Notes: generated by a model from the letters alone, not told the origin. 64,000 nucleotides of DNA from Silanimonas sp044377035 (GCF_044377035.1 NZ_JBILJW010000012.1:1-64000), one strand, 5' to 3'. Shown: positions 44,910 to 53,824, numbered from the stretch's first letter. Translations and numbers: made by a program.

Positions 44910-46658
44910 ATGCACCCTCTTCGCCGCCTCTACGGCTACGCCAGCGCGTACCGCCGCAACGCCGTGCTCGGCACCGTCTATTCGGTGCTCAACAAGATCT
45001 TCGACGTGCTGCCCGAGCTGCTCATCGGCGTGGCCATCGACGTGGTGGTGAACCGCGAGGCGAGCTTCATTGCGCGCTTTGGCATCACCGACCCGATGCA
45101 GCAGCTCGTCGCGCTCACCGCCATCACCATCGCGATCTGGGTGCTGGAATCGCTGTTCGAGTACCTGCTCGCGCTGAAGTGGCGCGGCCTCGCACAGGAC
45201 CTGCAGCACGAGCTGCGCCTCGACGCCTATGCCCACCTGCAGAAGCAACCGCCGGCGGCGATCTCCGAAGCCCGCAGCGGCCGCCTGATGGCCGTGCTCA
45301 ACGAGGACGTGAACCAGGTCGAGCGCTTCCTCAACACCGGCGCGAACGAGCTGATCCAGGTGGTCGTCGGTTCGCTGATGGTGGGCGTGTTCTTCTTCGC
45401 CATGACGGCCAGCCTCGCCGCGCTGGCCCTGCTGCCGGTGCCCTTGATCCTCATCGGTGCGTTCTGGTTCCAGCGTCGCCTGCAGCCGCGCTATGCCGCG
45501 GCGCGCGAGGCCGCCGCCACGGTCTCGGCGCGTCTCGACAACAACCTCGCCGGCATGGTGACAATCCAGGCCTACACCGCCGAGGAGGCCGAGCTGGCCC
45601 ATGTGCGAGCGGCGTCGGACGCGTACCGGCAGGCCAATGCCGAAGCCATCCGCTTCGCCGCGGCGATCACGCCGGTGATCCGCATGGCGGTCCTCGCGGG
45701 CTTCGCCGTGACCCTGCTCTATGGCGGCTGGCTCGTGCTGCAGGGCCAGCTCGGCGCCGGCAGCTATGCCGCGCTGGTGTACCTGACGCAGCGCCTGCTG
45801 TGGCCGCTCACGCGCCTCGCCGAGATGACCGACCTCTACAACCGCTCGATGGCCTCGGTGCAGCGGGTGATGGACCTGCTGGACAGCCCCGTGCCAGCGC
45901 CGCCGCCGGGTCGCATCGCGGCGCGTCCGCAGGGCGCGCTCGCCTTCGAGCATGTCCGCCATGCCTACCAAGGCCAGGTGGCGATCGACGACGTGAGCTT
46001 CCATGTCGGCCCCGGCCAGACGGTGGCCTTGGTCGGCGCCACGGGCGCCGGCAAGAGCACCCTGCTGAAGCGGCTGCTCGGCTTCCTCGAGGCGCAGCGC
46101 GGACGCATCACCCTCGACGGCCGCGACCTTGCCGACGTCGATCCGCGCTCCCTGCGCCGCCAGCTCGCCTACGTCGCGCAGGAGCCCTTCCTCACCGACG
46201 GCACGGTGGCCGAGAACATCGCCTACGGCGACGCCGCGCCGGACGCCGCGCGCATCGAGGCCGCCGCCCGCGCCGCGGCAGCGCACGACTTCATCGCCGC
46301 CCTGCCCGCTGGCTACGCCTCCGAAGTGGGCGAACGCGGTGCGAGGCTCTCGGGCGGGCAGCGCCAGCGCATCGCGCTGGCCCGCGCGCTGTACCGCGAT
46401 CCGGCGGTGCTGGTGCTGGACGAGGCCACCTCGGCCATCGACAACGAAACCGAAGCCGCGATCCAGCGCTCGCTCGCGACGCATGCGAAGGGCCGCAGCA
46501 CGCTGGTGGTCGCGCATCGGCTGAGCACGGTGCGACACGCTGACGCCATCCACGTGCTGGAGCATGGCCGCATCATCGAGTCCGGCACGCACGACGCATT
46601 GCTGTCGCGCAACGGGGCGTACGCTGCGCTCTGGCGCCTGCAGACCGGCGACGCCTGA
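44910..46658 (+). CDS. ABC transporter, fused permease and ATPase (exporter type)
   Basis: 582 residues from ATG 44910; the frame is open upstream across the protease gene but that part is antisense. Six membrane helices in the first 300 residues (MsbA-like), then an ATPase with Walker A GATGAGKST, signature LSGGQRQRIALARAL, Walker B VLVLDEATSA and H-loop VVAHRLS. Half-transporter that works as a dimer. Substrate unknown; homologues export lipids, peptides or drugs. Confidence 0.93.
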   Translation: MHPLRRLYGYASAYRRNAVLGTVYSVLNKIFDVLPELLIGVAIDVVVNREASFIARFGITDPMQQLVALTAITIAIWVLESLFEYLLALKWRGLAQDLQHELRLDAYAHLQKQPPAAISEARSGRLMAVLNEDVNQVERFLNTGANELIQVVVGSLMVGVFFFAMTASLAALALLPVPLILIGAFWFQRRLQPRYAAAREAAATVSARLDNNLAGMVTIQAYTAEEAELAHVRAASDAYRQANAEAIRFAAAITPVIRMAVLAGFAVTLLYGGWLVLQGQLGAGSYAALVYLTQRLLWPLTRLAEMTDLYNRSMASVQRVMDLLDSPVPAPPPGRIAARPQGALAFEHVRHAYQGQVAIDDVSFHVGPGQTVALVGATGAGKSTLLKRLLGFLEAQRGRITLDGRDLADVDPRSLRRQLAYVAQEPFLTDGTVAENIAYGDAAPDAARIEAAARAAAAHDFIAALPAGYASEVGERGARLSGGQRQRIALARALYRDPAVLVLDEATSAIDNETEAAIQRSLATHAKGRSTLVVAHRLSTVRHADAIHVLEHGRIIESGTHDALLSRNGAYAALWRLQTGDA

Positions 46659-46677
46659 TCCCCCTTCCGAGCCGCCC

Positions 46678-47511
46678 ATGACCGACCCCGCACCGAGCAC
46701 CGCGCCCTCCGTCGATGACGCACTGGCCCAGGAACTCCGAGCCGCGGTGTCGGCCGGTGATTTCGAACTGCACTACCAGCCGAAGGTGCGATGCCCCGAC
46801 GGCGGGTTCGAGGGTTTCGAAGCGCTGGTGCGCTGGCGCCATCCGACGCGCGGCCTGGTGCCGCCGGGCCAGTTCATCCCACGGCTCAGCGAGCTCGGCC
46901 TAGCGCCGCTGCTCGGGCGCTGGGTGATGACGGAGGCCTGCCGGCAGATGGCGGTATGGGAGGCCGCCGGGCTTGGCGCCGTCTCGGTGTCGGTGAACCT
47001 GTCCCCGGGCCAGCTGCGCGATCCGGCACTGCCCGAGCGCCTGCGCCAGTTGCTGCGCGAGCATGGTCTTGGCCCCGGCCGGCTGGAGCTGGAGGTGACG
47101 GAGGCCATGCTGATGGACGCACCGGACGAAGCGATCGCGCGGCTGCGCGCGCTGCGCGATGCGGGGGCGCGGCTGTCGATCGATGATTTCGGCACCGGCT
47201 GGTCATCAATGGCGCACTTCCGCCACCTGCCGGTGCACCAGCTCAAGCTCGACCGCGTGTTCGTGCAGCACGTCGACCGCGATCGTCGCGACGCCAGCCT
47301 GTGCGCCGGCGTGATCGCCCTGGCCCATCGCCTGGGTTTCGGCGTGGTCGCCGAGGGCGTGGAGAACGAGGCGCAGGCGAAGCGCCTCGCGGGCTTCGAC
47401 TGCGACCTGTTCCAGGGCTTCCTCTACAGCCGCCCGCTCAACGAGGGGCGGGCGGGGGATTACCTGCGCAGCTCGCGGATTACTCCGAGAACGCCATCAC
47501 CTTCAGCGTGA
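46678..47511 (+). CDS. EAL domain cyclic-di-GMP phosphodiesterase
   Basis: 277 residues; a stand-alone EAL domain. Active-site blocks are present: FEALVRWRHP (EAL motif), SVNLSPGQL, LELEVTEAML, SIDDFGTGWSS, KLDRVF, AEGVENEAQA and FQGFLYSRPL, so it should hydrolyse c-di-GMP. No sensor domain or membrane helix. Start ATG 46678, 19 bases after the ABC gene stop. Its 3' end overlaps the convergent PPC gene by 32 bases. Confidence 0.92.
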   Translation: MTDPAPSTAPSVDDALAQELRAAVSAGDFELHYQPKVRCPDGGFEGFEALVRWRHPTRGLVPPGQFIPRLSELGLAPLLGRWVMTEACRQMAVWEAAGLGAVSVSVNLSPGQLRDPALPERLRQLLREHGLGPGRLELEVTEAMLMDAPDEAIARLRALRDAGARLSIDDFGTGWSSMAHFRHLPVHQLKLDRVFVQHVDRDRRDASLCAGVIALAHRLGFGVVAEGVENEAQAKRLAGFDCDLFQGFLYSRPLNEGRAGDYLRSSRITPRTPSPSA

Positions 47512-47884
47512 ACTTGCCCATCGACTCGTCGCCGCTGCCCAGCGAACCGACGCGGATCGTGTAGCTGCCGTCCTGCGCGGTCTCGACCACGGCGAGCGGG
47601 TTGAGGTTGCCGTCGGCGCGGTCGTCGTTCTCGATCGCCTTGGTGCGGTCCGGGTTGAACACCGTCACGACGCCATCGAAGTCTTCCGAGGTCACCGACA
47701 CGATCAGGAACTGGCCGGTGCTGGCTTCGACCTTGTAGTCGCGGCTCACGCCACCGTCGTCGCGCGGCGAGTCGTTGGCGGTGAGCTCACCCTGCACGGT
47801 CTGGCCGACGCGGATGGTTTCGGGGGCGGCGGCCGCGAGGCCGGCGAAGGTGAGCGTGGCGAGAGCAAGCGCGAAACGACGCAT
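47480..47884 (-). CDS. Secreted PPC-domain protein
   Basis: 134 residues from ATG 47884, with AAGGAGACCCCCG before it. Signal peptide to AAAAPE, then a beta-sandwich of the bacterial pre-peptidase C-terminal type (GQTVQGELTAND, DGVVTVFNPDR, GSYTIRVGSL, FTLKVMA). PPC domains usually follow secreted proteases and are removed on maturation; here it is alone. Its end overlaps the EAL gene. Confidence 0.72.
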   Translation of the reverse strand: MRRFALALATLTFAGLAAAAPETIRVGQTVQGELTANDSPRDDGGVSRDYKVEASTGQFLIVSVTSEDFDGVVTVFNPDRTKAIENDDRADGNLNPLAVVETAQDGSYTIRVGSLGSGDESMGKFTLKVMAFSE

Positions 47885-48014
47885 CGGGGGTCTCCTTGGG
47901 GGCTCGCCGCCCCGGGCGGGGCGGCGTGAAAGGAGTCTAGGCGCCTTCACCCGGCTTCCACCATGGGCGGATCGGGCGGTTTCCGGGCAAGGCGCCCCGC
48001 GTTCAGTTTCCTGC

Positions 48015-48899
48015 TCAGGCCGCCGGCTTGCGGAAGCGCAGGGTCATGCGGTCGGACTCGCCGATGGCCTCGTACTTCGCCTTGTCCTCGCCTTCCGGGA
48101 CGTTGAGGTTCGGCGGCAGGGTCCACACGCCGTTCGGGTGGTCCTTCGTGTCCTTCGGATTGGCGTTGATCTCGCTGCGCTCCTCAAGCACGAAGCCGGC
48201 GCCTTGGGCGAGCGCGATCACCTGGGCCTCGCTGACGTAACCGTTGATCTGCTCGCGCGGCACGTCGGCGTTGGCGCGGTGCTGCTCGAGGCCCAGCACG
48301 CCGCCCGGCTTCAGCACGTCGAAGAACGCCTTCATCTGGGCTTCGGCCTGGCCATTGCGCATCCAGCCATGCAGGTTGCGGAACGTGAGCAGGGCATCCG
48401 CGGAACCGGGGGCACCGTAGACCGGGGTGGCCGGATCGACTTCGACGAACTTCACGCCTTCGAATTGCCCGGGCGACTTGGCGAGATGCTCGCGGAACTT
48501 GGCGTTGTCCGCGGTGAAGTACTCGCGGGCGCGATCCGAGCTGGCCTTCGCCGGATCGGTGATCGCAGCCACGTAGGTCCCGCCGCCCTGCTTGATCCAC
48601 GGGGCGAGGATCTCCGTCCACCACGCGCCGCTGCCGGGGCTGACTTCCACCACCGTCATGCCGGGCTGCAGGCCGAAGAAGCTCAGCGTCGGCCCAGGAT
48701 GGCGGAACCCGTCGCGGGCGACGTTGGCGGGCGTGCGCCACTCGCCGGCGATCGCGGCATCGAGGGCGGCCTTGGCCTGCTCGTGCGCGTCGTGGGCGGC
48801 GGCATCCATCGGCTTGGCGTCGCCGCCGTGGTTGTGCGCGAAAGCGGCGGGAGCAGCGACAGCGGCAAGCAGGGCGATGCAGAGCAGGGAGCGGCGCAT
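48015..48899 (-). CDS. Exported methyltransferase-fold protein
   Basis: 294 residues. Clear signal peptide (LLAAVAAPAAFA) followed by His-rich HNHGGDAKPMDAAAHDAHEQ. The rest is a class I methyltransferase fold: motif I VVEVSPGSGAWW, later DALLTFRNLHGWMR and VLKPGGVLGLEQHR. Similar proteins of unknown function occur in Xanthomonadales. SAM is not known in the periplasm, so activity is uncertain. Confidence 0.78.
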   Translation of the reverse strand: MRRSLLCIALLAAVAAPAAFAHNHGGDAKPMDAAAHDAHEQAKAALDAAIAGEWRTPANVARDGFRHPGPTLSFFGLQPGMTVVEVSPGSGAWWTEILAPWIKQGGGTYVAAITDPAKASSDRAREYFTADNAKFREHLAKSPGQFEGVKFVEVDPATPVYGAPGSADALLTFRNLHGWMRNGQAEAQMKAFFDVLKPGGVLGLEQHRANADVPREQINGYVSEAQVIALAQGAGFVLEERSEINANPKDTKDHPNGVWTLPPNLNVPEGEDKAKYEAIGESDRMTLRFRKPAA

Positions 48900-49066
48900 G
48901 GCGGGACCTCGTGACGTGAAGAGGCGTGAAGGTTGCGCAGACCCGCGTTACGGGCGTGGCAAGGCGGGCCAGGCGGCCGAAACCTGGGCGCGTCGACACC
49001 TCGACGACGCCCTAGGCTGAGCCAACGCGCTAGTCTCGGCCTCCCCACGTCACGGGCGAGTCCTTC

Positions 49067-49513
49067 GTGCCAGAGCCTTCCGAACCCGGAACGGGACCGT
49101 TCCCCGCCCACGGCGATATCGAGGTGGTGAAGGACGGCGCGATCATCCGCGCCGCTGGCGCAGGCCCATTCAACGTCGAGGCCGTGGCCGCCTACGCGCG
49201 GCGCATGGCGCAACTGGTGGCGGGCGTCGAACCCGGCGGGCGCTTCGTGGTGATCGCGCGCATGAGCCGCAGCATCCTCGCCCCGCCCGACGCGTGGGCG
49301 GCGCTGGACACCAGCGTGCGCAGCCGAAGGCTCGGCCCGTCCCGACAGATCGGCGCGGCCTGGGTGAAGGACGGCGAGGTCGAGGGCTGGGCGCTGATGT
49401 TGCCGAGAATCACGGCGATCTACGCCGCCATCGACGTTCCCTTCCGTGGCTTCGACGACGAGGCCGGGGCGACCGCCTGGGCCTTGGACGTGCTCGGCGG
49501 CCGCGACTCCTGA
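49067..49513 (+). CDS. Hypothetical protein, possible STAS/SpoIIAA-like fold
   Basis: 148 residues from GTG 49067. Begins with a variable Pro/Gly stretch, then alternating strands and helices (DIEVVKDGAIIRAAGAGPFN, GRFVVIARMSRSIL) that recall SpoIIAA-like proteins. No motif fixes the role. It is convergent with a Crp/Fnr gene, 16 bases between stops. Confidence 0.55.
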   Translation: MPEPSEPGTGPFPAHGDIEVVKDGAIIRAAGAGPFNVEAVAAYARRMAQLVAGVEPGGRFVVIARMSRSILAPPDAWAALDTSVRSRRLGPSRQIGAAWVKDGEVEGWALMLPRITAIYAAIDVPFRGFDDEAGATAWALDVLGGRDS

Positions 49514-49529
49514 GACGCCGCGCGACGCT

Positions 49530-50237
49530 TCAGGGCATGACGCGCGCGCGCTGGCGACGGCCGACGGCATAGCAGGCGCAGGCGGCAGCCTCGAGGCGAT
49601 CGCGGTCGAGGATCTGCAGCTCGCCGCGCGCGTAGCGGATGATCCCGGCGCGATGCAGTTGCCCCGCAGCGATCGTGACGGCGCTGCGCTGCACGCCCAA
49701 CAGCGCGGCGAGGCGCAGGTGGGTGAAGCGGAGCTCCGAGCCTCCCAACCGGTCCTGCGCGCGCAGCAGCCATAGCGCGAGGCGCGAGGGCAGCGAATGG
49801 AAGCGCGTGCAGGGAACGGCCTGCGCGACCTGCGCGAACAGGCGCGTCACCGACTGGTCCACGAGCTGCCGCAGGGTCGCACTGGCGTCCAGCTCGGCGC
49901 GGAATCGCGGCACGCCGATCCGCCATGCGCGACCTCCGACGAGGACGACGGAGCGCGTCGCCGACGGCGCACCACCCAAGGCCAGCATCGCGCCATCGAC
50001 GCCTTCGCGGCCGATCACGGCGACTTCCAGCGCCTCATGCCCGTGCACGTGGGCGAGCAAGCCGATCAGGCCGCCCTGCGGGAAGTGGACTTGGGGATGG
50101 CGCCGACCGGCGAAGACCAAGGGCTCGTCGACGGTCAGTTCAACCTCGTCGCATTGCGCCAGGAACCGCTCGCCGAGGGCGCGAGGCAACTGGCCCAACA
50201 GGGCGTTGCCACGACGCGAAGGTTTCGGGATGGCCAA
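49530..50237 (-). CDS. Crp/Fnr-family transcriptional regulator
   Basis: 235 residues from TTG 50237, chosen because GAGGA lies seven bases upstream and no ATG fits; the frame also opens 32 codons earlier at GTG 50333. Cyclic-nucleotide-binding-like barrel (about 20-130) lacking the canonical cAMP residues and any FNR iron-sulfur cysteines at the N-terminus, then a Crp-type helix-turn-helix (HLRLAALLGVQRSAVTIAAGQL). Its end, ILDRDRLEAAACACYAV, parallels the second regulator at 51167-51913, so the two are paralogues. Confidence 0.82.
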   Translation of the reverse strand: MAIPKPSRRGNALLGQLPRALGERFLAQCDEVELTVDEPLVFAGRRHPQVHFPQGGLIGLLAHVHGHEALEVAVIGREGVDGAMLALGGAPSATRSVVLVGGRAWRIGVPRFRAELDASATLRQLVDQSVTRLFAQVAQAVPCTRFHSLPSRLALWLLRAQDRLGGSELRFTHLRLAALLGVQRSAVTIAAGQLHRAGIIRYARGELQILDRDRLEAAACACYAVGRRQRARVMP

Positions 50238-50664
50238 GGGCGTTTCCTCGTGGGCATCGGAGGAGGGACGCCCTCCGTCAGGCGTCGCCGGAACCTCGCG
50301 ACAGTGGGGGCTGGGCGGAAAGCGCCTCTTCACTCGGGGCGATCGCCCTCTCGGGCAACACGACGGGGCGCGTCGGCCGAGGGCCGGCGCACGCCCGTCC
50401 GTTTTCCCAGTGAATCATCGGTACGGGGCCCACCCGCGGCAGCGGATGGACCCCCTCGTGCTCGGCGGTCATCGAATCGGCTCCAGACTGCTCCACGGGC
50501 TTCTGCAGACGCCACCCGGCGTCTTTCGATCGCAGCGCAGCGCCGGACTCGTGGCGCGACGCTCCTCCCGTTCGCCGGGACAGGGCGCGCTCCGCACAGG
50601 AACGCGCCGACGATGTCCATAGGTCTTCATCCGACCGACCCGGGCGTTCGTGGAGGGCACAGCG
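50238..50664. other. 427-base gap with no supported gene
   Basis: Short frames here do not look like protein and match nothing I recognise. The segment upstream of 50237 should hold the promoter of the TTG-started regulator, but no clear -10/-35 pair stands out. No repeats or hairpins seen. Confidence 0.5.
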
Positions 50665-51036
50665 TCAGACGGTGTGGCGCGCGAGGAATCGCGCCACTTG
50701 GCCGTCGGCCTCCGAGCGCTTGACGCCGTAGCGCTTCTCGACGAGCGACGCGAGATCGGCCGCCTGGCCGTTGGTCTTCAGCAGTTCGTCGGCGCTGATC
50801 TTGGTCCATTCCGCGCGTGCCGCACCCACCTGGGTGCTCCACGGGCCGCGGCCGCCCTTCGACTTCGCGGTGATGTCGGACGGCTGGCCCATCAGGGCAT
50901 CGTCGCCCTTGGCAGCGGTCGGGGCCGCGGCGGCGGCGTGGGAGAGCGCCTCGCCATCGGGGAGATTGAACGCCGGCGTGGGCTGCGGCATTGCGCCCTT
51001 GGCGGGGACTTCATGCGTGTTCTTTGAGGTGGTCAT
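50665..51036 (-). CDS. CsbD-like stress protein
   Basis: 123 residues from ATG 51036 (GAGACCCCCCC before it). The N-terminal 60 residues are low complexity (Ala, Pro, Gly). The C-terminal part, WTKISADELLKTNGQAADLA and EKRYGVKRSEADGQVARFL, resembles the short helical CsbD domain. CsbD proteins respond to general stress; molecular role unknown. It lies between the two Crp/Fnr-like regulators on the same strand. Confidence 0.65.
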   Translation of the reverse strand: MTTSKNTHEVPAKGAMPQPTPAFNLPDGEALSHAAAAAPTAAKGDDALMGQPSDITAKSKGGRGPWSTQVGAARAEWTKISADELLKTNGQAADLASLVEKRYGVKRSEADGQVARFLARHTV

Positions 51037-51166
51037 GGGGGGGTCTCGATAGGGGTTCCCGGGCCAGGAGGCGGCGGGCCGGCGTGGGCCGGACATCGAG
51101 ACTGCGCTTCCCGTGGAAGAACATCGGTGCGCTACGCCACGCAGCGATGGTCGACGACGCTCCCGC

Positions 51167-51913
51167 CTAGCGGGCGGGCGTGTGCGGAACGCTTGAGGGC
51201 ACGTAGTGCAACAAGCGGTCGTACTCGTGCTTGACGACGGCGTAGCACTCGCAGCAGCGCGCCTCGAGCCCCGGGCGATCCAGCACGGTGATGTGCCCAC
51301 GGCTGTACTCGATCAGCCCCTGTTTCTGAAGCTTGCCCGCCGCTTCGGTGACGCCCTCGCGGCGCACCCCCAGCATGTTGGCGATCAGCTCCTGCGTCAT
51401 CTGGAGAACAGGGCCGTCGAGACGATCAACGGAGAGCAGCAGCCAACGGCAGAGCTGCTGGTCGATGGAATGGTGGCGGTTGCAGACCGCGGTCTGGGCC
51501 ATCTGGGTGAGCAGCGCCTGGGTGTAGCGCAGCAGCAACAGGAGCAGATCGCCGTGGCGATTGAACTCCTCCATCAGTACTGGGCCGGCGAGGCGATAGG
51601 CCCAGCCCGCACTCTGCACCACCGCGCGACTCGGCGTGCTGGCGCCGCCCATGAACAGCGCGACGCCGACCATGCCTTCGTTGCCGACCACCGAGATCTC
51701 CGCGGAGGCGCCGTCTTCCAGCACGTAGAGCAAGGAGACGATGCTGTCCGTGGGGAAGTAGGCGTAGCGCATCGTATCGCCGGACTCGTAGAGCACTTTC
51801 CCGAGCGGGAGCGGCACGCGTTCGAGTTTCGGAAACAGGCGCTGCCGCACCGCATCGGGCAAGGCATCGAGGAGGTGGTTCCGTTCGGGTCGGGGGGCGT
51901 TGGGCATGCCCAT
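51167..51913 (-). CDS. Crp/Fnr-family transcriptional regulator
   Basis: 248 residues from ATG 51913 (51907 also possible). Cyclic-nucleotide-binding-like barrel with PLPLGKVLYESGD, YFPTDSIVSLL and VVGNEGMVGVALFMGG, then Crp helix-turn-helix (TQELIANMLGVRREGVTEAAG). The ending VLDRPGLEARCCECYAV parallels the regulator at 49530-50237. No iron-sulfur Cys cluster at the N-terminus. Both regulators flank a CsbD-like gene, suggesting control of envelope or general stress. Confidence 0.87.
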   Translation of the reverse strand: MGMPNAPRPERNHLLDALPDAVRQRLFPKLERVPLPLGKVLYESGDTMRYAYFPTDSIVSLLYVLEDGASAEISVVGNEGMVGVALFMGGASTPSRAVVQSAGWAYRLAGPVLMEEFNRHGDLLLLLLRYTQALLTQMAQTAVCNRHHSIDQQLCRWLLLSVDRLDGPVLQMTQELIANMLGVRREGVTEAAGKLQKQGLIEYSRGHITVLDRPGLEARCCECYAVVKHEYDRLLHYVPSSVPHTPAR

Positions 51914-52037
51914 CGAGCATACGCCCCCCTCCTCGTGTCCTATGTGCGGTATCGAACACAGGCGTGTGTGTGGCGCCGCACCGACGCGGGCCCGGATTGA
52001 GGCAATGCTGGCCTCCCCTCGACCAGCGGAGCCTGCC

Positions 52038-52238
52038 ATGACCCCCCGATCCCCCCACCCCCGGAACGTCCTGATGATCGGCCTGGCCTTGGCGGCCACG
52101 CTGATGCTGGGCGCGTGCAACACGATGCGCGGCGTCGGCAAGGACACCGAAGCCGTCGGCGACAAGATCCAGGACGAAGCCGAGCAGCACATGGCCGACG
52201 AAAAGAAAGACGACGGCCGCGAAGGAGCATTCCTGTGA
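52038..52238 (+). CDS. Entericidin A/B family lipoprotein
   Basis: 66 residues. Signal with lipobox LGAC and the family core NTMRGVGKDTEAVGDKIQDEA. Entericidins are small stress-induced membrane lipoproteins, one of which promotes lysis in E. coli. The C-terminal tail is charged and longer than usual. The stop overlaps the GTG of the next gene, so both are coupled. Confidence 0.82.
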   Translation: MTPRSPHPRNVLMIGLALAATLMLGACNTMRGVGKDTEAVGDKIQDEAEQHMADEKKDDGREGAFL

Positions 52239-52693
52239 GAACGACCCTGATCCCGATCATCGGCTTGGCACTCGTGCTCTCGGCCGGATGCCAGAAATCG
52301 CGCTCGGACGCTGCGGAAGACCTCGCCACCGAACGCGCGGAAGCCAGCGATGACATTGCCGAAGCCCGCGACGAAGCGGCGGTCTCCATGGAGGAGGCGG
52401 ACGAGGAACTCGTCGATGCGGAACAGAAGCGCGACGAGGCCATGATCGACGCGCAGGACGACATGGGCTCCGCGACCGCGGACGTCCTCGCCGAGAGGGC
52501 GGAAGCGAACTTCACCCTCGCGACGAAGGAAGCGGACGCCCGAGCGCGTGTGGCCATGGAGAAGTGCGAGGCCCTCGGCGGCGTCGACCGGACAGCCTGC
52601 AAGAGCGAGGTCGATGCAACGCGTGCGGTGGAGGAGACACGGGCCATTGCCGACCGCGATGCCGCGCTGGCGGAGGCGAAACGCCAGGACTGA
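52235..52693 (+). CDS. Coiled-coil lipoprotein
   Basis: 152 residues from GTG 52235, with GAAGGAG eight bases upstream and a GTGA overlap with the entericidin stop. Lipobox LSAGC (Cys18). The mature protein is a long charged helix of Glu, Asp, Ala and Arg (EDLATERAEASDDIAEARDE), likely coiled coil, with two Cys later. Unknown role, probably envelope-spanning. Confidence 0.72.
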   Translation: MRTTLIPIIGLALVLSAGCQKSRSDAAEDLATERAEASDDIAEARDEAAVSMEEADEELVDAEQKRDEAMIDAQDDMGSATADVLAERAEANFTLATKEADARARVAMEKCEALGGVDRTACKSEVDATRAVEETRAIADRDAALAEAKRQD

Positions 52694-52797
52694 GGGACAG
52701 ACTGGCGGCGGATTGCCGCTGCCGGTGCGATCGGACGGGGCCCTTTGCAGGGCCCCGTCGTCGTTGGCGATCCTTGGTCTGTCGCTGGCAGGTCGTC

Positions 52798-53061
52798 TCA
52801 TGCCGCCATCCAACGCCTCGCGATCAGGCCCAACAGCGGAAACAGCCCGAGCTTGCGCGCAGGCGCCCACAGCCGGATCGCGAGCAGCAGGGCGAGCAGG
52901 CTCACGATCGGATACCGCCGGGCCAAGTCCACGCCGGCCATGACGCGATCGGCCGTGCGCAGCGGGCCCGAGCATTGGACGCACTGGACGGCGAGTTGGA
53001 TGCGCTGGGCTTGGGCCTGCGCCGCGAGCTCGCCCTGACGAACCGCCAAACGCGAGCTCAT
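52798..53061 (-). CDS. YqjK-like protein
   Basis: 87 residues from ATG 53061, which overlaps the stop of the holin-like gene (ATGA). Amphipathic N-terminal helix (LAVRQGELAAQAQAQRIQ) and one hydrophobic helix near the C-terminus. Size and position match YqjK of the yqjD-yqjE-yqjK set. Confidence 0.65.
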   Translation of the reverse strand: MSSRLAVRQGELAAQAQAQRIQLAVQCVQCSGPLRTADRVMAGVDLARRYPIVSLLALLLAIRLWAPARKLGLFPLLGLIARRWMAA

Positions 53062-53468
53062 GGCGGCGAGGCGCGCAGGATGGCTTGGTCTTTGCCCAGT
53101 TCCTCGAGCGTGGCCGCGAACCAGCGCGGCGCGCGGCGAATGCGCTCCAGGGCCACGGCCACGGAGGCCGCCCCGAGGAGCAGAAGGACAAAGGCCGCGC
53201 CGACGAGCACGGCGACCCGGTCCTCGCTGGCGACAGCGAGTACGGCGGCAGCCAAGCCGGCCGCGACGGCCAACACGAACGCGAACAACGCAGCGGCGCA
53301 CCACGACAACAAAACGACCAGGCGCAAGAGCGCCTGGTCGAGGTCGACTTCCATCAAGGCGAGCCGCGTTTTCGCGATCGCCACCATCGTGGCTGCGAGG
53401 TCTGCCAGCGCGGCCATCAGGCCGCGCCGACGGGGTAGAGATGCGCCGTCCGCGACCACCTCGCTCAC
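53058..53468 (-). CDS. Phage holin superfamily III-like membrane protein (YqjE)
   Basis: 136 residues from GTG 53468, which overlaps the yqjD-like stop (GTGA). Two strong membrane helices (about 45-100). Matches YqjE by size and neighbours. Role unknown; not a phage gene in this setting. Confidence 0.75.
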   Translation of the reverse strand: MSEVVADGASLPRRRGLMAALADLAATMVAIAKTRLALMEVDLDQALLRLVVLLSWCAAALFAFVLAVAAGLAAAVLAVASEDRVAVLVGAAFVLLLLGAASVAVALERIRRAPRWFAATLEELGKDQAILRASPP

Positions 53469-53824
53469 CGGCGCCGCAACAGGAAGCCCATCAGAAGGCC
53501 GACGCCGGCACCGATGCCGATGGCGGTCCATGGGTTCTGGTGCACGTAGCGGTCCGTGGCCTTGGCCGCGTCACGCGCCTGCGTGGCGACGGCCTGCTGG
53601 GCATCGGCGATCCGCAGGTTCACGGTGCGCATCGACTCGCGCGTGCGGGCACGGATGCCGTCGAGGGCTTCACCGCCGTGCTGCGCGGTGGCCTTCAGCA
53701 GCGCCTCGGCGTCCGACATCGCGGTGCGGACATCGGCGATCAGCGGTTCCATCGACAGCGACGGTGCGCTGCGGTCGGTGACGATGGCATTGGACTTGTC
53801 GAGGGTCTTTTCGAGGGGATTCAT
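53465..53824 (-). CDS. DUF883 family protein (YqjD/ElaB)
   Basis: 119 residues from ATG 53824, with AGGAG upstream. Long amphipathic helix then a C-terminal Gly-rich membrane anchor (NPWTAIGIGAGVGLLMGFLL) ending RRR. ElaB/YqjD are ribosome-binding, stationary-phase inner-membrane proteins. First gene of a chain with overlapping codons: yqjD-yqjE-yqjK type. Confidence 0.88.
   Translation of the reverse strand: MNPLEKTLDKSNAIVTDRSAPSLSMEPLIADVRTAMSDAEALLKATAQHGGEALDGIRARTRESMRTVNLRIADAQQAVATQARDAAKATDRYVHQNPWTAIGIGAGVGLLMGFLLRRR

Noticed and set aside
50278..50496. Short minus-strand frame of 72 codons in the 427-base gap
   Set aside because: No ribosome-binding site, no recognisable motif and no coding-like residue pattern.
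53058..53468. Prophage holin
   Set aside because: The holin-like gene sits in the yqjD-yqjE-yqjK stress set and there are no other phage genes.
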